Assembly: GCA_002284615.2 (NCBI GenBank)
Contig: MU069757.1
Span: 311,306 to 322,204 of the forward strand
DNA length: 10,899 nucleotides
Reading direction: 5' to 3'
Source of the DNA: Dunaliella salina
Lineage: Eukaryota; Chlorophyta; Chlorophyceae; Chlamydomonadales; Dunaliellaceae
Of this stretch, positions 7,147 through 10,899 are shown in pieces. The position numbers and the translations under genes are program-made. Position 1 is the stretch's first letter. Each line of letters opens with the position of its first letter. The notes under the pieces are model-generated. The model saw nothing but the letters and a program-made list of their open reading frames with translations, ran no database searches and was not told the origin of the DNA.

Positions 7147-7157
7147 ATGAAGTCCTT

Positions 7158-8341
7158 GGTAGGTGACCAAAGAACTAGAAATGATACAGAAGGGGTGGGA
7201 GGGGTTACCTGCTGTTGTACTTGTCCAAATAAGTAGCACAGAAGAACAAAAGTGATTCAAAGTCCATAATGTAGGTGAAAAGGAATAATAAGAAAGCATG
7301 CATAACCACCATTTCTCTACACAGAAATGAAGCAGAAGACTGGGAACATGGTCACATTGAAGGTCTGGTTCTTCCTTTGGATGCACTTGTCTCTTCAAAT
7401 GTGTCCGAAATATGCAAGTTCAACAGTGTTTTAAGTTCTAAGTCTGCTGAAATGAGCGAGTTCCTCTCAGACAAAGCTTTCATCACTGAAAACCACTGCC
7501 ATAGTACTATCAGATAAGCTTATTTTCACTACCATGCAGGCATATTCAACTGCTCAAGGGGTACCAAACCTAAAGCAGCACCCTTGGAACTGACTTATAT
7601 GGGCAGCCTCCTTTCATATTGGAGCAGGCAATTGGAGGCTACATAAATAAGGATGGGGTTTTAGTGCAACAGCTACAACGGGTCATGGGCAGCGTAGAGC
7701 TAGGTGCAACAAGCATGGGACAGCTCAAAGCAACAACAACAACAGTGAACGTTGAGCAGTTCAAAGCTCTGTGCTGTGAGCATTCCTACTCTTTGTAGAA
7801 TGGCAAAGCACGATGATTCCTTGCGCCGTCCCCACCACCATTATTAAAAAAAAAGCCACTCTTCATAGTGACAAGCTTCTATGTTGATGCACCCCTGTCC
7901 GCAGGATAAATCAAAGCCCATTGCTCAGGTGCACAAATGCCATGAGTACGTGTATGGCGACAAGTGCATCATTTTTTTTGATGCAATTTGTTAAACCCAA
8001 TGTCCCAAGGTTTGCAATGAATATACGTCCTGTACGGCGAAAATATGTCACTGCTCTCAAGCCCGCGCTGAACCATTCGTCTGTGCTATGCACAGCCAGC
8101 TTGCATTAAGGAAAGACCCAACAGTCAGCACTAGCATTGACATTGAGCCCCACCAAGTGCCCGCACTTCAAGAAAGGAGAAGGACAACTTAGATTGTTTA
8201 GGCTGCAGGAATACATGAAGGGTCCACAATGGCAGAACAAGGACAAGCCAGCCGCATGCACGCAGCAAGCTGAGGCACTCAAGTCCCTCGGCGTACAGAA
8301 AAGAGCAAAACGCATAAGCAATGAGAAGCACCTCCCTCAAG
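7158..8341. other. diverged non-coding part of the right arm
   Basis: No gene is supported. A + frame at 7275-7517 looks somewhat protein-like and aligns without gaps to a frame on the - strand of the left arm near 4869-4975. The differences are spread over all three codon positions, however, which argues against coding. A short (CAA)n run lies at 7731-7743, and a GCATCA/TGATGC hairpin at 7966-7984. Confidence 0.55.
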
Positions 8342-8656
8342 TGCAAAGAAGACTAGGTCTAGACCACTAACGTGCCACTCAGCTTGCTCTAAGACTTCAT
8401 GCCCATTCAGTTTAATATTCCCACAGACTTGTTACCACTGGATGCGCTTTTGTAAAAAGGAGCACCTCTCACAGCCAGGTCCTAGAGCCCAGTGCTCCTT
8501 GTAACCCTCCAGATCCCCATTAGCCTCTTCTGTCTCAGATCTTATGGTGGAGAGGACTCACGGCTCTGTTGAGCCTGTGTGTCTCCATCTCTTCAAATGA
8601 TGTAGGGAGAGATCCTCTGCCTCCATGATTTTTCTTTCTTTATTTTCTCTCTGCAA
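8342..8656 (+). mobile_element. R1 repeat, longest copy (305 bp), with TGCAA target-site duplication
   Basis: The left arm reads through the equivalent site without it (near 4050-4070). Here 8347-8651 is extra and is flanked by TGCAA at 8342-8346 and 8652-8656. The 3' half matches the other two copies. The 5' half is seen only here and contains an imperfect hairpin with a GGAGCAC/GTGCTCC stem (8459-8465 with 8492-8498). The 5-bp duplication could fit an LTR element, but the ends are not TG...CA and there is no second copy. A SINE-like or other short non-autonomous element is as likely. It has no coding capacity. Confidence 0.6.
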
Positions 8657-9282
8657 GGATAAGCCAGCTGCATGCTTGCAGAAAAGCCAAGGCCATGAGA
8701 TCCCCTGATGCTTACAGAAAAAGCAAAACATGTGCAAGCAATGAAACACATTATCCTTGCATGCATGAAGGACAGATGATATTTTGGATGAAAGCCCCCT
8801 GGGCAGAGACAGGGGAGTGCTGTCAATGGATTCCAAGAACCTACTCAAGCCCCCCTGGTGTAAGAAAATGAGTGTGCATGCGATGGAAAGCACTCAGGGG
8901 AGTCTTGTGTGGTAGGACAATTCTTGGCAGCAACAATGGAAGCCAGTTGACACCTCAGAGGCACTCAAACCCACTCACTGTTCAAAAATTTGGAGACTTA
9001 GCGGGCAGCAGAAGCATTGCCTCAATGCCATGAGGGATTGGGAGCTTCACGTGTTGAAAAACCAAGTGCCAGGAATGGAGGAAAGAATGAAGTCAACGTC
9101 CCCACCGACTCCCCAAGAGACAAGTCAAGATGTATTTCACAACAGCAATTCAAGGCACGCATGGCTCTTTCAGAACAGGCACCACCAATGCTGCCCACCT
9201 CTCATTTTTGAGCTCGGATCAAGTGCTGGCTCAGCAGTATGTGTTGGACACCTTCAATTTCCCTGTGGTGAAGGTGCATCTG
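8657..9282 (-). other. non-coding part of the right arm between R1 and the minisatellite
   Basis: This aligns in reverse with about 3480-4045 of the left arm, including the TGCTGTCAATGGATTCCAAG block (8819-8838). Small frames at 8558-8893 (-) and 9017-9211 (+) show no motif and are not called. Confidence 0.55.
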
Positions 9283-9545
9283 CCATGCCTGTATGCACTC
9301 ATACACTTCCATGCCTGTATGCACTCATTACACTTCCATGCCTGTATGCACTCATTACACTTCCATGCCTGTCTGCACTCATTACACTTCCATGCCTGCA
9401 ACTGCACGGCCATGCCTGTGTGCACTCACAACACCTCCACGCCTGCAAGTACATCGCCAAGCCTGTGTGCTCTCGCTACACCTATATGTCTGCAGATGCA
9501 TGGCCATGCCTAAATGTGCTCACCACACCTCCGTGCATACGTGCA
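9283..9545 (+). repeat. 26/27-bp minisatellite with degenerate extension
   Basis: Units of the form CCATGCCTGTATGCACTCAT plus ACACTT start at 9283, 9309, 9336, 9363 and 9390. They are spaced 26, 27, 27 and 27 bp and are almost identical. Looser units continue to about 9545 and resemble the shorter zone at 3330-3480. Because 27 is a multiple of 3, both strands stay open and give 9-residue repeats. That is a by-product and not evidence of a gene. Confidence 0.85.
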
Positions 9546-9585
9546 CCTAGCCAAGACCTCATTTCAGAAGCAAACTGCAACCCAG

Positions 9586-9669
9586 GGATTTCTTCAGACA
9601 AAATGATGAATGACATTCAACTCTGGCTGGTCCAAGCAGATGGAGTTCTCGGAGTCATCACTGAACAAG
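9586..9669 (+). other. exon-like 84-bp segment present only in the right arm
   Basis: The segment follows a CAACCCAG acceptor-like end and is followed by an AACAAG/GTGAGA donor-like start. It is 84 bp, is flanked in phase 1 on both sides, and stays open with a protein-like reading (MNDIQLWLVQADGVLGVITE). The left arm lacks this segment. It lies antisense to the right membrane-protein gene. It could be a captured exon, a leftover of an older gene lost from the left arm, or chance. Confidence 0.25.
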
Positions 9670-9779
9670 GTGAGATAATCTTTAACTTGAACAACGAACA
9701 GATTTGTTCACAGGATGCAGCTGGCTGCCTGCCTGTTTCATTCTGATCGACATCCAAATCCGCACCAGAGGGCTGGAGC

Positions 9780-10001
9780 ATGCATGCACGCAGAGGGGTC
9801 AAGGAAGATGTTCCTGGCCTTGAGTATGCCTGAGGAAATGAAAGGGAGATGGACCCCAGCAGCAGCGAGCTGCATGTGGTCTCTGCGCGAGGGAGCGTTG
9901 CTTCCTCCTTCCATGACAAGCTGTTAAGATAGCCGGCTCTGAGTGCCTGCGTGCATGGTCTGACAGCCTGCTCCAAGCCAAGGACGTCCTCCTGGACCTC
10001 T
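9780..10001. repeat. local inversion inside the right arm, bounded by inverted core repeats
   Basis: The arms are reverse complements of each other, yet the segment with the broken C-terminal copy (9849-9932) has the same + orientation as its left partner (3117-3195). It is bounded by opposed copies of the core repeat and GCATGCATGC motif, at about 9782-9824 (+) and 9967-10014 (-). Normal orientation resumes below about 9776, where the strand again matches 3200-3260 in reverse. Recombination between the opposed repeats would produce exactly this. Confidence 0.6.
9849..9932 (+). pseudogene. extra copy of the membrane protein C-terminus (right arm, inverted)
   Basis: Starting at ATG 9849 and ending at TAG 9930-9932, this frame reads DPSSSELHVV, then GSVASSFHDKLLR. 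It matches the end of the main exon (SSSELPVV, GSVISSFHDKLF). Only 27 codons are present. Unlike the left relict it has no frameshift, but it lacks the membrane segment and most of the tail, so it is treated as a relict. It points opposite to the intact copy of the same arm. Confidence 0.65.
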
Positions 10002-10210
10002 CTGCATGCATGCAAGCTCCAACAGCCTCCTCCAATTGCCCCCTGCGTGCATACTCCAATAGTCTGCAGCGTGCCTGCTCTAGGGACGTCCTCCTTGACC
10101 CCTCTGCATGCATGCACACTCAAGTTGCCAGCGTGCATGGACTGACAGCCTGCTGCTGCCTGCTCCAAGCTAGGGACATCCGACTGGACCTTTTTGCTGC
10201 CTTCCTCTCC

Positions 10211-10733
10211 TTACTCAGCATCCGGAGGCGCCCCGAACAACTTGTCATGGAAAGAGGAGATGACACTTCCTTGCCTGGTCACAACAGGCAGCTCACTACT
10301 GCTGCGCATGCCGGGAACAACATGCTGCCCACTGCCTCGCATGCCCGGGTCAACAAGCGGCTCGCTGCTGCGCACACCAGGGACAACGAGCTGCTCGCAA
10401 CTGCGCGTGTAGGGAGCCATCCTCACGTCCTTTCCTGCAGTCAACCGCCCACTCTGGCCTTCATCAGATGTGAACCTTGTGCTCCGACCATTTTCCAGAC
10501 CATTTTCCTCATCGGCACCGAATAGCTTCTGGTGGAAGGAAGAGAAGGTACTTTTCTGCCTATTCAAGGCTGCAAAGCTCCCCGCGCTGCTGCGGGGGTC
10601 CAGCTCTCTTGGAGTTGTGGCAAACTCAGGACTGACCTGCCTTTCGAGGCCCCCTGCTGCATGCCAAGCCCTGACACGCCGTACAATATAGCCGGTCAGT
10701 GCAATGAAGCAAATAGCTGCGTGCATGATGAAC
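10211..10733 (-). CDS. last exon of an unrecognised single-pass membrane protein (right copy)
   Basis: The - strand exon runs from an acceptor (CTGTTGCAG, AG at 10735-10734) to the TAA at 10211-10213, about 173 residues. It matches the left copy along its length: hydrophobic FIMHAAICFIALTGYIV, basic RRVRAWH, the run ELDPRSSAGSFAALNRQKS, SSFHQKLF, the 11-residue repeats and terminal SSFHDKLF. It is 34 residues shorter, of which 33 are three missing repeat units. An ATG at 10726 lies inside the hydrophobic segment. The in-frame TAA about six codons upstream and the acceptor shape favour an internal exon border. Any upstream exons lie outside the window. Function is unknown. It faces the left copy, so transcripts of the two would be partly complementary in their 3' flanks. 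Confidence 0.6.
10271..10405 (-). repeat. 33-bp coding minisatellite, 4 units
   Basis: There are three 33-bp units and a terminal 36-bp unit, encoding RSCEQLVVPGV-type 11-residue repeats. They are homologous to the seven-unit array at 2559-2792. The last unit is nearly identical between the copies. Confidence 0.9.
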
Positions 10734-10763
10734 CTGCAACAGGTTTAGTGCATTGAGAAAGGA

Positions 10764-10799
10764 GGCCAGTCAGGGCAATGAAATAGACGACTGCATGGA
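10764..10799 (-). repeat. relict duplicate of the membrane-helix segment (right arm)
   Basis: On the - strand this reads HAVVYFIALTGL, 74 bp upstream of the exon copy HAAICFIALTGY. The same arrangement exists in the left arm, so it is an inherited duplication. It lies upstream of the acceptor, in presumed intron DNA. Confidence 0.6.
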
Positions 10800-10830
10800 C
10801 AATAAAGCAGCAATCCCTTCAAGCATTTAC

Positions 10831-10832
<2 letters not shown>

Positions 10833-10899
<67 letters not shown>
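10833..10899 (+). repeat. (GT)n microsatellite reaching the window edge
   Basis: There are 67 bp of uninterrupted GT repeats to the last base. It starts directly outside the right inverted arm. The left arm has only a short CATACACAGACATG-like string at the matching place. Confidence 0.97.

Larger units (their letters stand above)
7147..10832 (-). repeat. right arm of large imperfect inverted duplication
   Basis: Its reverse complement aligns in order with 2128-5295. It is longer because it holds an R1 insertion (8347-8651), an enlarged minisatellite (9283-9545), an extra segment of about 100 bp (about 9586-9685) and extra DNA around a local inversion (about 9780-10001). Its coding repeat array is shorter than in the left arm. 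The outer end runs into the (GT)n tract at the window edge, so how far the duplication reaches is unknown. Confidence 0.85.

Noticed and set aside
7275..7517. 80-codon + frame with a gapless partner frame in the left arm
   Set aside because: Differences between the partners are spread over all codon positions and the left partner is short, so neutral non-coding descent is simpler.
8459..8498. tRNA gene from the GGAGCAC/GTGCTCC hairpin
   Set aside because: The hairpin is only 40 bases, with no D, anticodon or T arms and no A/B box pattern. No tRNA or rRNA gene was seen anywhere in the window.
9283..9416. CRISPR-like array
   Set aside because: The units are contiguous with no unique spacers, and the context is eukaryotic; it is a minisatellite.
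9030..9746. 238-codon + frame and the overlapping 9130-9513 frame
   Set aside because: Both run through the 27-bp minisatellite, whose length keeps any frame open. The rest has no matching conservation in the left arm.
9617..10168. 183-codon - frame after the right gene, and its relative at 2895-3089
   Set aside because: It is made of GCATGC-type repeats in the 3' flank. The two arms lose the common frame soon after 3060, and no motif is seen.
10801..10806. AATAAA polyadenylation signal
   Set aside because: It lies on the + strand upstream of the - strand exon, with no + gene ending before it; in this place it is a chance hexamer.

Overview
This looks like a piece of eukaryotic nuclear DNA, probably a repeat-rich genome of the green/plant lineage, although the exact organism cannot be fixed from the sequence. 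The grounds are: no run of adjacent long ORFs, splice-site-like borders around short reading frames, decayed non-LTR retrotransposon (LINE) tails, minisatellites and a terminal (GT)n tract. The window begins in a G run, ends inside the (GT)n tract and contains one N (6527), so it may be a whole small contig.

The dominant feature is a large imperfect inverted duplication. The left arm (about 2128-5295, + strand) is the relative of the reverse complement of the right arm (about 7147-10832). At the outer end of each arm sits the same last exon of an unrecognised single-pass membrane protein. The two copies point at each other: 2228-2852 (+) and 10211-10733 (-). Each exon encodes a hydrophobic segment, a basic stop-transfer stretch and a tail holding an in-frame 33-bp repeat, with 7 units on the left and 4 on the right. 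Inward of the stop codons the arms carry GCATGC-rich repeats, a broken extra copy of the protein's C-terminus, a minisatellite zone and about 2 kb of diverged non-coding DNA.

Between the arms (about 5296-7146) lie a unique stretch and two head-to-tail LINE 3' ends on the - strand. One is broken (5690-6337). The other is open, keeps a CCHC zinc-knuckle-like motif and ends in a TAACC tail (6338-6986). A small dispersed repeat, called R1 here, occurs three times (5090-5190, 6987-7146, 8347-8651). In two cases the other arm serves as the empty site and shows short target-site duplications.

Upstream of the left arm (1-2127) I see no certain gene, but several short open stretches have splice-like borders. 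The best is a frame-compatible pair around a 59-bp intron (1626-1725 and 1785-1901), which could be earlier exons of the left gene.

Comparing the arms gives most of the interesting observations: repeat-number change inside a coding region, a nearly identical patch in otherwise diverged arms (suggesting gene conversion), a local inversion inside the right arm, and insertions present in only one arm. No function can be given for the membrane protein.
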